From the NCBI GenBank assembly GCA_038318895.1, contig JBBQCS010000003.1, positions 19,606-83,605 of the forward strand: DNA of 64,000 nucleotides, in the 5' to 3' direction. Within the stretch, counting starts at the first letter, position 1. Each line of letters begins with the position of its first letter. A program made the translations under genes and the position numbers. This document shows, piece by piece, positions 49,962 to 58,712 of this stretch. The stretch is from UBA11222 sp030652895 (GTDB lineage: Bacteria; Pseudomonadota; Alphaproteobacteria; UBA11222). A model generated the notes under the pieces. The model saw nothing but the letters and a program-made list of their open reading frames with translations, had not been told where the DNA came from and did no database searches.

Positions 49962-51653
49962 TCAAAGATAATAGAGGAAAAGCGTAGCCGCCAGCAGCAC
50001 CGCCACCCACAATACGGTAATACTGATGGGCGCCGTACGGGCCAGCACCCCATGCGGGCCGTGGGCATGATAAATCAGTCCAATGGCTCTCTGGACCAGG
50101 AACTTTCCCGCGGCCACGGTCTTTACGCCAACAGCATCACGCAGGCGCTCAAAAAAACCGGTACAGACGGGAATAAGGCGCCGGTAAAACCAATCGGTGT
50201 CCAAATTGGTCGAGCGAAGTTCGGGCGGGTAAATCCCGGTACGCATCAGCAATGTGAAAGCCAGCGCCGAGAACAACAGCAATTGCATCTGTGTGACAAC
50301 GTGATCCAGCGTATAGGGAATAAATGTCACAGGGTATGGCAGCATGCCGTACAGCAGTCCCGGGAACACCCCGATAAGGATGCACAGCACCGACATAATA
50401 CCCATTGCCCAAAGCATATTCATCGGCGCTTCGCGGCAGCGAATGCCGCTGTCATGAGCAAAGAACGCGAAATAGGGAATTTTGATGCCTGAATGATGAA
50501 AAACGCCTGCCGAGCCAAATAACAGCACCAGCCACACAATCCAGTGCCCCTCCTCTGCCGTCGCAGCCAGGATCATGCCCTTGGAAACAAATCCCGCAAA
50601 GAGCGGAAAGGCGGATATCGATGCGGCGCCCACCAGACAGAACCCCGTAGTCCAGGGCATGGACTTATATAATCCTCCCAGTTCTGATCCTTTCGCGGTC
50701 CCGGTGCGCAGCAACACCGCGCCGACGCTCATGAACAATAATCCCTTGAACAGGATATTATTCACCGCATGGGCCACGGCGCCATTGATGGCCATTTCCG
50801 TGCCAAGGCCTATCCCCACGACCATGTAGCCTAACTGGTTGTTCAGGCTGTAGGCCAACACCCGGCGCAGATCATTCTCGATCACCGCATAGAAAATCGG
50901 GAATGCCGTCATCACCGCGCCAATAGGGATCAGCAGGCTTTCACCGGCAAAGCCCCGCGCCAAAGCGTAAATAGCCAGCTTGGTTGTAAAGCTGCCAAGC
51001 GCCACCGTGCCGGTGACGGTAGCTTCGGGATAGGCGTCCTGCAACCAGTTATGCAGCAACGGAAACGCACATTTAATGCCAAACCCGAGAAATATCGCCC
51101 ATGTCGCGACGCTGCCAAGCTGCATCTGCGAAAACTCGACAGAGCCGGTTTCGCGCGCCAACAGGATTGTTCCAAACAGCAACAGCAAACCGGAGCCCAT
51201 CTGGATAATCAGATATCGCATGCCCGCGGCATAGGCATGTTCCGTACGCCGCGCCCAGATCAGAAATACCGTGGCGACAGCCGTCACCTCCCAAAACACA
51301 AACAGGGTGATTAAGTCACCCGCCAGGGCCGCGCCGATGGCGGCGCCTGCGGTCACAAGCATTGCGACATGCTGCATGGTATCGCGCACATGCAGCGAAT
51401 AAAGCGCCACAACAAACGCGGCAATGTGAAAAATCGTGGCAAAAACCAGGCTTAGCGTATCGATACGAAGCGTAACGATACTGTAGTCAAAAAACTGAAG
51501 GATCCCCTGATCCAACGGGTTGACCAAAAACAGATGCACAAGACCAAGCACAGGCACCAAAAGCGTCAGGATCTTGCGCGGCATTTCACGCAAAAATGGC
51601 AGCAGCAGTGCGCCTACAATAAAGAAAACTGCCGGTGTCAGCCCATCAATCAT
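49962..51653 (-). CDS. Mrp-type antiporter large subunit, MrpD-like, with long C-terminal extension
   Basis: A 563-residue polytopic protein of the MrpA/MrpD/NuoL-M proton-channel family. The ATG at 51653 follows GTGAGGA and overlaps the small upstream gene. The family core includes FVFWEVTAVATVFLIW near 124-139 (conserved Glu), GFGIKCAFPLLHNWLQDAYP near 197-216 with the conserved Lys, and HAVNNILFKGLLFMSVGAVL. About 100 extra C-terminal residues carry another hydrophobic segment. It is the last gene of the mrp operon and is more divergent than the other two large subunits. Confidence 0.85.
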   Translation of the reverse strand: MIDGLTPAVFFIVGALLLPFLREMPRKILTLLVPVLGLVHLFLVNPLDQGILQFFDYSIVTLRIDTLSLVFATIFHIAAFVVALYSLHVRDTMQHVAMLVTAGAAIGAALAGDLITLFVFWEVTAVATVFLIWARRTEHAYAAGMRYLIIQMGSGLLLLFGTILLARETGSVEFSQMQLGSVATWAIFLGFGIKCAFPLLHNWLQDAYPEATVTGTVALGSFTTKLAIYALARGFAGESLLIPIGAVMTAFPIFYAVIENDLRRVLAYSLNNQLGYMVVGIGLGTEMAINGAVAHAVNNILFKGLLFMSVGAVLLRTGTAKGSELGGLYKSMPWTTGFCLVGAASISAFPLFAGFVSKGMILAATAEEGHWIVWLVLLFGSAGVFHHSGIKIPYFAFFAHDSGIRCREAPMNMLWAMGIMSVLCILIGVFPGLLYGMLPYPVTFIPYTLDHVVTQMQLLLFSALAFTLLMRTGIYPPELRSTNLDTDWFYRRLIPVCTGFFERLRDAVGVKTVAAGKFLVQRAIGLIYHAHGPHGVLARTAPISITVLWVAVLLAATLFLYYL

Positions 51654-51924
51654 AATAATCCTCACCGCGCATCAGCACCAGCCGCATCACTTTTGCTACA
51701 AGTACCAATCCGACACAGCCAATAAAACCGTACCAGGCGTAAAATGCGGGCCATGCCTCGAAGGCAAAAACACTGTGGCGCGGCAACACCAGATCAAGCA
51801 GGGCAAAAAAAGCGCAGGCTGCAAACAGCCCGTAAATAATCTTGTTCAGATTTCCGGGCCGCTCGAGCCAATAATCTTTTTCTTCTTTATCTTCTTTTTC
51901 TTCATTCTCAACTGAATCGGGCAT
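51646..51924 (-). CDS. Small membrane protein of the mrp operon, unassigned
   Basis: A 92-residue protein I do not recognise. The start at 51924 has TAGGAG upstream; a longer reading would overlap the preceding gene heavily. The N-terminus is highly acidic with a KEDKEEKD-like run (about 10-17), then two predicted membrane helices (about 29-47 and 62-80). It overlaps the next large subunit by 8 bp and begins 8 bp after the previous one, so it is translated as part of the antiporter operon. Its tight packing suggests a dedicated subunit. Confidence 0.7.
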   Translation of the reverse strand: MPDSVENEEKEDKEEKDYWLERPGNLNKIIYGLFAACAFFALLDLVLPRHSVFAFEAWPAFYAWYGFIGCVGLVLVAKVMRLVLMRGEDYYD

Positions 51925-51932
51925 CGTTTCTC

Positions 51933-53447
51933 CTATGGTCCAAGGACCGGTAAAACAAACTCCGCGATGGCCGGGCCGACAAAATATATCAGCACGGATA
52001 AAACACCGGTAATACACGCTGGAACGACACACCATAAAGGTGCTTCACGTACCCGCAGCTGACTGATCGTGGAAACCTCCTGGCCTTGCGGCTGGGGACG
52101 GTCCTTTTCGCCTTGCAGCGGCAGAAAAAACCCCCGCGCCACCACTGGTATCAGATAGGCGACGCTCAATACTGACGACAACATCCAAACGCCTATCATC
52201 ACCTGCTGCCCGGAATCAGCCGCCCCAATCATCAAGAACCACTTGCTCCATGCGCCCCCACTTGGGGGGATGCCAATTATACTGAGCGCGGCCAATAGAA
52301 AAGCCCCGAATGTAAACGGCATCAGCCGCCCAAGTCCGCGCATCTCGCTGATATTTCTTTTTCCGCTGGCCACATAAATCGCCCCCGCGCACATGAACAG
52401 CGTTATCTTGCCAAGCGCGTGCGCAACAAGTTGCAGGACCCCGCCAACCATCCCCATCACCGACGCAAGTGAAACGCCCAGGGTAACATATGCCAACTGG
52501 GCAATCGTCGAATAGGCCAGCCGCGCCTTGAGTTCGTCTTTTCTGAGCGCGACAAATGACGCGATGATCAGGCTGACCGCCGCCACCCAGATCATCCATT
52601 CACTTGCATGCGTTTCAGAAAGGAAGCCGACGCCAAAAATATAGATACCAACTTTAAGGACCGTGAAAACCCCCGCCTTTACGACTGCGACCGCATGTAA
52701 AAACGCGCTGACAGGCGTTGGCGCCACCATTGCCGCCGGTAACCAGAAATGAAACGGCATCAAGGCCGCTTTGCCCGCACCGAAAAGATACAGGGCAAAC
52801 AAAATTGCCGCCTGCGGTCCTTCAATTTTTCCCGTCAGGATACCGCCCGGAGTAAAATCAAGGGTTCCGGCAATCCACCAGGTCCAGACAATTGCCGGCA
52901 GGAAAAATAAAATTGAGGTCGTCAGCAGGACGCTAATATAAATCCTGGCGCCTCTTTTGGCGGCATCCGTCTCATGGTGCAGGACCAGCGGGTATGTTGA
53001 CAACGTGAGCATTTCGTAAAACAGAAAAAGCGTGATCATATTGCCCGCAAAGGCAATTCCCATCGTGCTCGCCATCGCCAATGCAAAACAGATATAAAAG
53101 CGCGTTTGATGCGGGTAATTTTTACTACGCATATAGCCGATGGAATATACGGTGATGACAATCCACAAGGCCGACGCCACCAATGCAAAAATCAGCCCTA
53201 TCGGCTCCACAAAGAACGATATCGGCAGGCCGGGTAACATCTGCACAACACGCAGCTGGGCTGTCGCGCCCGCAAGATAGTTCATCAGCAACCACACGAC
53301 CGTGCCGCACAGGGCGGTTGCAATAAGCAGGCTGGCTGTCTCGCGAATATTTGGAAAGCGGTCGGCAACGCCAATTACTAACGCGCCCAACCCTGGCAGC
53401 AGCAATGTCAACCCAAGGGCAAGCTCCGGGGTAAGACCTTCAATCAT
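51933..53447 (-). CDS. Mrp-type antiporter large subunit, MrpA/NuoL-like
   Basis: A 504-residue polytopic protein with about 14 membrane segments. Conserved residues are visible in LFLFYEMLTLSTYPLVLH near 139-156 (Glu at the channel), GAGKAALMPFHFWLPAAMVA near 226-245 (Lys and the LP motif), PTPVSAFLHAVAVVKAGVF, and LAYSTIAQLAYVTLG. Its PTPVSAFLHA reading is nearer to NuoL/MrpA than to MrpD. It overlaps its upstream neighbour by 4 bp. It may take the place of the missing MrpA N-terminal channel. Confidence 0.88.
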   Translation of the reverse strand: MIEGLTPELALGLTLLLPGLGALVIGVADRFPNIRETASLLIATALCGTVVWLLMNYLAGATAQLRVVQMLPGLPISFFVEPIGLIFALVASALWIVITVYSIGYMRSKNYPHQTRFYICFALAMASTMGIAFAGNMITLFLFYEMLTLSTYPLVLHHETDAAKRGARIYISVLLTTSILFFLPAIVWTWWIAGTLDFTPGGILTGKIEGPQAAILFALYLFGAGKAALMPFHFWLPAAMVAPTPVSAFLHAVAVVKAGVFTVLKVGIYIFGVGFLSETHASEWMIWVAAVSLIIASFVALRKDELKARLAYSTIAQLAYVTLGVSLASVMGMVGGVLQLVAHALGKITLFMCAGAIYVASGKRNISEMRGLGRLMPFTFGAFLLAALSIIGIPPSGGAWSKWFLMIGAADSGQQVMIGVWMLSSVLSVAYLIPVVARGFFLPLQGEKDRPQPQGQEVSTISQLRVREAPLWCVVPACITGVLSVLIYFVGPAIAEFVLPVLGP

Positions 53448-54955
53448 GGTCCCACCTGCATGGACAATCCCGGATGAGGATCAAAGAACAGCGCGTTGGC
53501 GGCGGCACGCGCAGAAGAAACCGTAAACTCTGAATTGATCCCCAGCGCCAGGCAACTGATCGTCAACACCCAAAGTGGCGCCAGCATACTCAGTGGCGCT
53601 TCTGTAACTTTATTGCCTTCAGGGGAAGGCTGCAAATAGGCCGCCTCCACAATCCGGCCAAAATAAATCAACGCCAACAGAGACCCCGCGACCATGGCAA
53701 ATGCGACCGGCCACCAGCCGCGTTCCAGCGCTCCGAGTACTAAATACCACTTGCTGATAAAGCCGACGGTGGCGGGAATTCCGATCATACTCAGTCCCCC
53801 GATAACAAATGCCGCCATCGTCCACGGCATTCTGTGGCCAAGCCCGCGAAACGTCGAAATTGAACATGATCCCGTGCGATAGACGACACAGCCCACCGCC
53901 AGAAGCAGGCCGGACTTCATGATCGCATGATTGAACAAATGCAAAAATGTAGCCGTTAGCCCGGTAATATTCGCAAAGCTGACGCCAACGAGAATATAAC
54001 CAACCTGCGCGACGCTTGAATAAGCAAGCAGGCGCTTGATATTAGACTGAAAGATCGCCACCCCTGACGCAACAAAAATTGCCGCGAGTCCAAGGGGTAA
54101 AAACAGAGTTTGCAGCACTTGCGCATCGAAGTGAAGGTTTGGGCTGAAGACCGTGTAAAGAAACCGCAGGCTCGCATATACCGCTACTTTGGTTGCTGTT
54201 CCGGCGAGAAACGCCGACACCATTGAAGGCGCGTAGGTATAGGCATTTGGCAACCACTGATGCAGCGGAAAAATGGCCAGCTTGAGACCAAAGCCGATAA
54301 TGATAAATGCAAACCCCACGCGCAGCGTGCTGCTATCGCCGATATCTGTTATCCGAAGCGCCATATCGGCCATATTGAGGGTCCCGGTCAGCGCGTAAAC
54401 AAGACCCAACCCGATAACATAAAAGGTTGCCCCGATTGTGCCCACTAACAGGTAAGTGAAGGCCGCCGTCAGCGCACGCTTGTCCCGCGACGCACCCATG
54501 GCGACAAGCACATAGGTCGACAGCGACGAAATTTCCAGGAACACAAACAGGTTAAAGGCGTCGCCGGTACTGGTCACCCCCAACATGCCTGCAAAACACA
54601 AAAGCAGCAGGGTGCAAAAAAGTGGCTGGGCTTCCGGAGAAATTTCCCGCTCCACACTTTTGCGCCCGTAAATCGCACACATCGTGCCGACCAACGAAAC
54701 AAGCACAAGCACAAAGCTATTGGCCGCATCCAGCCGGAACTCAATCCCCCACGGCGGGGCCCAATCTCCAATGTGATAGGAAATCACCCCATTGGACAAT
54801 ACCTGAAACAGCAGAACAAGAGATCCGCCAAGAGCGAATGTCGTCGACGCCATCACCACGCCCCAGGCCAATAATGGGCGGCGCAACAAGGCGCACAGCG
54901 GTGCGGCCGCGAGCGGCACCAGTACCTCCAATACCGGAAGATGAGCCAACATCAT
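53444..54955 (-). CDS. mrpD: Mrp-type antiporter subunit D
   Basis: A 503-residue proton-channel subunit of the MrpD/NuoN type. Motifs are LFVFLEISSLSTYVLVAMGA near 133-152 (Glu), GFGLKLAIFPLHQWLPNAYT near 220-239 (Lys), YAPSMVSAFLAGTATKVAVY, and LLAYSSVAQVGYILVG near 310-325. The start ATG at 54955 overlaps the mrpC stop. Of the three large subunits in the operon this one looks closest to a standard MrpD and sits at the standard place after mrpC. Confidence 0.9.
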   Translation of the reverse strand: MMLAHLPVLEVLVPLAAAPLCALLRRPLLAWGVVMASTTFALGGSLVLLFQVLSNGVISYHIGDWAPPWGIEFRLDAANSFVLVLVSLVGTMCAIYGRKSVEREISPEAQPLFCTLLLLCFAGMLGVTSTGDAFNLFVFLEISSLSTYVLVAMGASRDKRALTAAFTYLLVGTIGATFYVIGLGLVYALTGTLNMADMALRITDIGDSSTLRVGFAFIIIGFGLKLAIFPLHQWLPNAYTYAPSMVSAFLAGTATKVAVYASLRFLYTVFSPNLHFDAQVLQTLFLPLGLAAIFVASGVAIFQSNIKRLLAYSSVAQVGYILVGVSFANITGLTATFLHLFNHAIMKSGLLLAVGCVVYRTGSCSISTFRGLGHRMPWTMAAFVIGGLSMIGIPATVGFISKWYLVLGALERGWWPVAFAMVAGSLLALIYFGRIVEAAYLQPSPEGNKVTEAPLSMLAPLWVLTISCLALGINSEFTVSSARAAANALFFDPHPGLSMQVGP

Positions 54956-55344
54956 TGCGCGCGCGCATCCTGTTGCTCCAGGGTGCGATCAATAACGAGT
55001 ATTTCGTCCTCTTCAATCGTGCCGTAGGATTCATGGATCCGTACAGCAAGGGCCAGACCAATCGCCGTGGTCGCAACCCCCACAACAATTGCCGTCAGGA
55101 TTAATACATGCGGCAGGGGATTGGAAAACACTTCCGCCTTGCCCGTAAGAATGGGGGCCGTGCCATCGGTAACCTTTCCAATGCTGATGTAAAGCATGAA
55201 CACAGAAACCTGGAACATATTAAGGCCAACAATTTTCTTGATCAGATTTCCCCGTGATACAACGACGTAAAACCCGACGGCCATCAGCAGCATGACAGCC
55301 CAGTAGTTGTAATGCGCAAGAATGAAATTATATTCCATCACCAT
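54952..55344 (-). CDS. mrpC: Mrp-type antiporter subunit C (NuoK-like)
   Basis: A 130-residue membrane protein homologous to NuoK. Three helices are predicted: about 11-30 (NYWAVMLLMAVGFYVVVSRG), 35-56 (IVGLNMFQVSVFMLYISIG) and 82-104 (LPHVLILTAIVVGVATTAIG). The LNM and LILTAIVVGVA motifs are the family's signature with the conserved position in TAIV. It overlaps mrpB upstream and mrpD downstream. Confidence 0.92.
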   Translation of the reverse strand: MVMEYNFILAHYNYWAVMLLMAVGFYVVVSRGNLIKKIVGLNMFQVSVFMLYISIGKVTDGTAPILTGKAEVFSNPLPHVLILTAIVVGVATTAIGLALAVRIHESYGTIEEDEILVIDRTLEQQDARAQ

Positions 55345-55778
55345 TCATCGTCCGCCAGATCTCTGGACTGATGTTCGGAAAAACACTGATAAATCACAAG
55401 CATCGTGGACGCCACCGTGATACCGACACCAAGTTCCACCAGAAAAATTCCCAGATGCTGCCCCGCCATGGGGTCATGTAATAGCACGTTGTAATCAAGA
55501 TATTTACCGCCCAGGCCTAGCCCCGCAAAGCCCACCCCGATATAAATCAACAGGCCAATCGCCATCATTTTCATCGCGACATGCGTCGGCGCAACCCGGT
55601 GTATTTCCGCCACACCATAGACCAACCCATAAAGGATAAGTCCGGCCGCAAATATCACCCCGGCCTGGAATCCACCCCCCGGACCAAAGTCACCGTGAAA
55701 CTGCACGTAAAGTGCAAACAGCAAAATTGGCGGGATCAGCAACTGTGCGGCTATCCGCAGAATAATGTGATGTCTCAT
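55338..55778 (-). CDS. mrpB: Mrp-type antiporter subunit B (MnhB domain)
   Basis: A 146-residue membrane protein with four predicted helices. The MnhB motif FHGDFGPGGGFQAGVIFAAG near 27-46 and the later VGFAGLGLGG region are diagnostic. It overlaps its upstream gene (55775) by 4 bp and mrpC by 7 bp. In Mrp complexes, MrpB packs beside MrpC and the end of MrpA. Confidence 0.92.
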   Translation of the reverse strand: MRHHIILRIAAQLLIPPILLFALYVQFHGDFGPGGGFQAGVIFAAGLILYGLVYGVAEIHRVAPTHVAMKMMAIGLLIYIGVGFAGLGLGGKYLDYNVLLHDPMAGQHLGIFLVELGVGITVASTMLVIYQCFSEHQSRDLADDEW

Positions 55779-56278
55779 TCCGGGTCGTCGCTTTTGCGCC
55801 GCGTGCGGGACGGCATCCCAACCCGCAGCAGAAGGATAACACCAACCCCAGCGGTGAATATCACGCCGGTTTCCCCCAACGTGTCAAACCCGCGATAACT
55901 GGCCAGAATGGCGCTGACGACATTGGGAATACCGATTTGCGCCTCGGTGCCCGTTATATATTCCGGCATGACGTATTGATGTGCGGGAGCATTGGCGTCC
56001 CCAAATGCTGGCATATCCATCGTGCCGTAGATCAGCATAATGGTTAGTCCTATCATAATCACCAGGGGTATATACTGACGTCCGTGGACCGGCTTTTCGA
56101 GCCTGCCGGTCAATGCAAGGGCGCCAAGAAACAGCACCGTCGTGATGCCCGCACCCACAGCAGCTTCGGTAAAGGCGACATCCACGGCGTCGAGCGTCAC
56201 AAACAACCCCGCGCTCAGAAGGCTGAATACACTGCTCAACATAACGACCGCGAACAAATTACGTAAGCGGATGATCAT
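55775..56278 (-). CDS. MrpA C-terminal-like / DUF4040-containing antiporter subunit
   Basis: A 167-residue protein matching the C-terminal region of MrpA (DUF4040 and MbhE-like parts) rather than a full MrpA. It has DAVDVAFTEAAVGAGITTVL near 30-49 (conserved Glu in the NuoJ-like part) and IPNVVSAILASYRGFDTLGE near 117-136, then a last helix. The ATG at 56278 is used here, but the upstream in-frame sequence continues a conserved-looking first helix (EYFVDITLFAFLLATAF) with no ATG, GTG or TTG, so the true start may be an unusual codon (ATA at 56332). Confidence 0.85.
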   Translation of the reverse strand: MIIRLRNLFAVVMLSSVFSLLSAGLFVTLDAVDVAFTEAAVGAGITTVLFLGALALTGRLEKPVHGRQYIPLVIMIGLTIMLIYGTMDMPAFGDANAPAHQYVMPEYITGTEAQIGIPNVVSAILASYRGFDTLGETGVIFTAGVGVILLLRVGMPSRTRRKSDDPE

Positions 56279-56334
56279 GAAAGCGGTTGCGAGCAGAAAC
56301 GCAAACAGCGTGATATCGACAAAATATTCTATGA

Positions 56335-56670
56335 CTATTCCCCCTCGGCCTTGTCCGTGGTGCGGTCGTCAACGCGCCCCATCCCAAGTTTTGCAGTATA
56401 GGCAGCATTAATGAGGGCGTGTGTGGCGATAGGCGACGTAATGATCACAAACAGCACGATCAGAACGAGTTTCACGCCCGTAAGGTTAAAGCCACTCTGC
56501 AATAGCAGGCCCGCGAGCAGAAAACTGGCCCCCATCGTGTCGGTCAGGCCCGCCGCATGCAGGCGCGTATAAAAATCCGGCATGCGTAAAACGCCAATAG
56601 CCCCAACCAGCAGAAATCCGCTACCAATCAGTATCAGGCACCAGCTTGATAGATCTAGCAGAAACTGCAT
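56335..56670 (-). CDS. mrpG: Mrp-type antiporter subunit G
   Basis: A 111-residue membrane protein with three helices: about 6-24, 38-58 and 64-84. The MrpG signature GVLRMPDFYTRLHAAGLTDTMG lies near 26-47 (seen as LRMPDFYTRLHAAG). The ATG at 56670, with GGAG just upstream, gives the usual length; a start at 56733 would add 21 residues overlapping mrpF. The C-terminus is acidic. It is a standard component of Mrp complexes. Confidence 0.92.
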   Translation of the reverse strand: MQFLLDLSSWCLILIGSGFLLVGAIGVLRMPDFYTRLHAAGLTDTMGASFLLAGLLLQSGFNLTGVKLVLIVLFVIITSPIATHALINAAYTAKLGMGRVDDRTTDKAEGE

Positions 56671-56671
56671 C

Positions 56672-56986
56672 CTACTCCGCTCCTGTGGTGTTCGCTGCAG
56701 ACGACACTGGGTCTTTTTCCGCAGGGTGCTCAAGCGTCCAGTAGCGGAAAAACTTCAATATAGCGATTGTGCTGATGAAATTGATCAATGCATAAGCCAG
56801 CGCGATATCCAGAAAATCCGGGCGGCCGTTTAAAAACCCCATTACGGCAATCAGCAAAACCATCTTTGTACTGAACATATTTACAGCCAGCACCCGGTCA
56901 TAAACGCTGGGACCATAAAACAGTCGCACCAATGCAATCGCCATTGTAATGAGTAACGTGACCGCCGCCGTGACAAACATGCTCAT
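56672..56986 (-). CDS. mrpF: Mrp-type antiporter subunit F
   Basis: A 104-residue protein of three helices. The ATG at 56986 overlaps the mrpE stop by 4 bp, which decides the start over an upstream TTG. The conserved VRLFYGPSVYDRVLAVNMF near 20-38 and the Asp-containing FLDIALAYALINFISTIAIL near 58-77 mark the MrpF/PhaF family. Its C-terminal tail is charged and variable. Confidence 0.92.
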   Translation of the reverse strand: MSMFVTAAVTLLITMAIALVRLFYGPSVYDRVLAVNMFSTKMVLLIAVMGFLNGRPDFLDIALAYALINFISTIAILKFFRYWTLEHPAEKDPVSSAANTTGAE

Positions 56987-57465
56987 ACACCCAATGCGCA
57001 AACGCGCGCATCCATATCACAACTTTCCGTTCCCCAGCTCAATTCTTCATGTAAGGCGTGAACAAGGATTTGGCCGCCCTGTTCCGCAATCTCAACGGAA
57101 ATCGTACCGGGGGTCAACGTGATGCTATTGGCGAAAATAACGCGTCCCAGATCGGTCTCTTGACCAGCCGGGGCAAAAAACAGAACCGGTCTGATCGGCA
57201 ATTTTGGGTCGAGAATGATGCGTGCGACGTTAATATTACTAACCAATATTTCGCGCGCCAGCCATCCCGCATATTCAAGCGTGCGCCATATGTGAGGATA
57301 CTTCACACCGCTCTGACTACCCAGTCGCATACGCGAGGATAACCACACTACGAGACAGCAGGACGCCACCCCAAGCAACAGAATTTGCGCGCTAAAATGC
57401 CCCGACAGCAAAATCCATAGCGTAAAAAGAACAGCCCCAAGAGTGAGGTTATACTTCACTATCAT
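56983..57465 (-). CDS. mrpE: Mrp-type antiporter subunit E
   Basis: A 160-residue protein with N-terminal membrane helices (about 8-45) and a cytosolic alpha-beta domain. The MrpE motif VIFANSITLTPGTISVEI near 108-125 is clear, followed by LVHALHE. It is the first gene of the leftward mrp operon, with a 184-base spacer to the divergent cold-shock gene. Order E-F-G-(A C-term)-B-C-D-like-D-like is the one seen in Mrp operons without a full-length MrpA. Confidence 0.92.
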   Translation of the reverse strand: MIVKYNLTLGAVLFTLWILLSGHFSAQILLLGVASCCLVVWLSSRMRLGSQSGVKYPHIWRTLEYAGWLAREILVSNINVARIILDPKLPIRPVLFFAPAGQETDLGRVIFANSITLTPGTISVEIAEQGGQILVHALHEELSWGTESCDMDARVCALGV

Positions 57466-57572
57466 TATTCGAACTCACGCTCTCCAGACAGCGCATCCCG
57501 CCGCCGGTGGTCCAATTACGGCATCTGAAATAATCGTCCTAAAACTAACGTTTGAAGAGAATATAAGCAAAT

Positions 57573-57600
57573 TTGCCATTACTAAGTTTCATGTTAGCAT
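57573..57600 (+). promoter_or_regulatory. Candidate promoter of the double cold-shock gene
   Basis: TTGCCA (57573-57578) and TAGCAT (57595-57600) with a 16-base spacer resemble a sigma-70 type promoter. It would give a leader of about 45 bases before the ATG at 57650. The other 57466-57572 bases between mrpE and this point show nothing recognisable. Confidence 0.4.
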
Positions 57601-57649
57601 TTTTCCACGGTGGAGCGGGGGACTTTACCAAGGGAATGCCGTCAGTAAA

Positions 57650-58177
57650 ATGAATAATAGTAAAAACCAAGAAAAAGAAGCCGCTGTTATGGAAATAACG
57701 GGCGCAGTTAAGTGGTTTGATCCGGCAAAGGGGTATGGATTTATTGTCCCCGAAGGCGGCGGAGACGACGTGCTTCTGCATCATTCGTGTCTGCAACAGT
57801 CCGGCATGGACACCGCCTATCAGGGGGCTACCGTTCGGTGCGAAGTTGCCCAGTTTCCAAAAGGCATGCAGGCAGTTCGGGTTATCGACGTCGATAACAC
57901 GACCGCGCTCCCGGAGGCCCAAAGTCGTGCACCTCGCCCGGATTCGGATATTCATACGCTGAGATCTGTCGGTGACTTTCAGACAGCAACAGTGAAATGG
58001 TTTAACCGGGTGCGCGGGTATGGCTTTGTTACACTGGGCACTGGCAAGTCGGATATATTCTTACATATGGAAACGTTGCGCGGGAGCGGCGTCGAGTCAG
58101 TTGATCCTGGTCAAACCGTCCATGTGCGAATCGGTGAAGGACCGAAAGGGCAAATGGTGGCTGAAATCAAAATTTAA
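57650..58177 (+). CDS. Tandem cold-shock-domain protein
   Basis: A 175-residue protein containing two cold-shock domains that bind single-stranded RNA or DNA. The first (about 14-76) has the RNP motif GAVKWFDPAKGYGFIVPEGG with a DVLLHHSCL strand; the second (about 108-172) has TATVKWFNRVRGYGFVTLG and SDIFLHMETL. A variable linker joins them. The start at 57650 is the best in-frame ATG, with another at 57689 nearer the first domain. Double-CSD proteins followed by DUF192 genes are common in alphaproteobacteria. Confidence 0.88.
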   Translation: MNNSKNQEKEAAVMEITGAVKWFDPAKGYGFIVPEGGGDDVLLHHSCLQQSGMDTAYQGATVRCEVAQFPKGMQAVRVIDVDNTTALPEAQSRAPRPDSDIHTLRSVGDFQTATVKWFNRVRGYGFVTLGTGKSDIFLHMETLRGSGVESVDPGQTVHVRIGEGPKGQMVAEIKI

Positions 58178-58271
58178 TGATGGCGCTTGGGCTCCGGAGC
58201 AATATGCGGCCGGATTGAATCCATGCATTAAATCTGGTCGCATATCGCTCCGGCATCCGTTATCAAGACCC

Positions 58272-58712
58272 ATGCGGCACATAGTCTTTATCCTCATTCT
58301 CCTGCTAGCCCCAATTCCAGCGTTTGGGGCGCAAGACCGGCTGACTATCAGAACCTCCGGAGGCGATCTGGTTTTTATGATCGAATTAGCAGATACTCCA
58401 CAAAGCCGAAACACAGGCTTAATGCACCGCAGGGAAATTTCTGCGGACGCGGGCATGTTATTTGATTTTACGAAAACTGCACCTGTAAGCATGTGGATGA
58501 AAAACACGCTTATCCCGCTCGACATGCTGTTCATCAAGCCTGACGGCACCATCGCCAACATTGCGGAGCGCACCGTTCCCGGTTCGCTTACCCCAATCGA
58601 TTCGAAAGGGCCCGTTCTGGGGGTGCTGGAGCTTAACGGAGGAACGAGTGCACGGTTGAGGATAAAACCCGGGGACAAGGTCATTCATCCCGTTTTTGGC
58701 GACGCGCAATGA
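58272..58712 (+). CDS. Exported DUF192-family protein
   Basis: A 146-residue protein. The ATG at 58272 gives a signal peptide (about 1-20, IPAFGA) and the DUF192 domain with ADTPQSRNTGLMHRREISAD near 40-59, GMLFDF, and the conserved MWMKNTLIPLDMLFI near 76-90. A longer frame from 58020 overlaps the cold-shock gene and is rejected. The family has no established biochemical role. The stop overlaps the next gene's start (ATGA), so the two are coupled. Confidence 0.85.
   Translation: MRHIVFILILLLAPIPAFGAQDRLTIRTSGGDLVFMIELADTPQSRNTGLMHRREISADAGMLFDFTKTAPVSMWMKNTLIPLDMLFIKPDGTIANIAERTVPGSLTPIDSKGPVLGVLELNGGTSARLRIKPGDKVIHPVFGDAQ

Noticed and set aside
57636..57653. Five-codon leader peptide before the cold-shock gene
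   Set aside because: The AGGG sequence is too close to its ATG to be a ribosome site, and the frame is trivially short.
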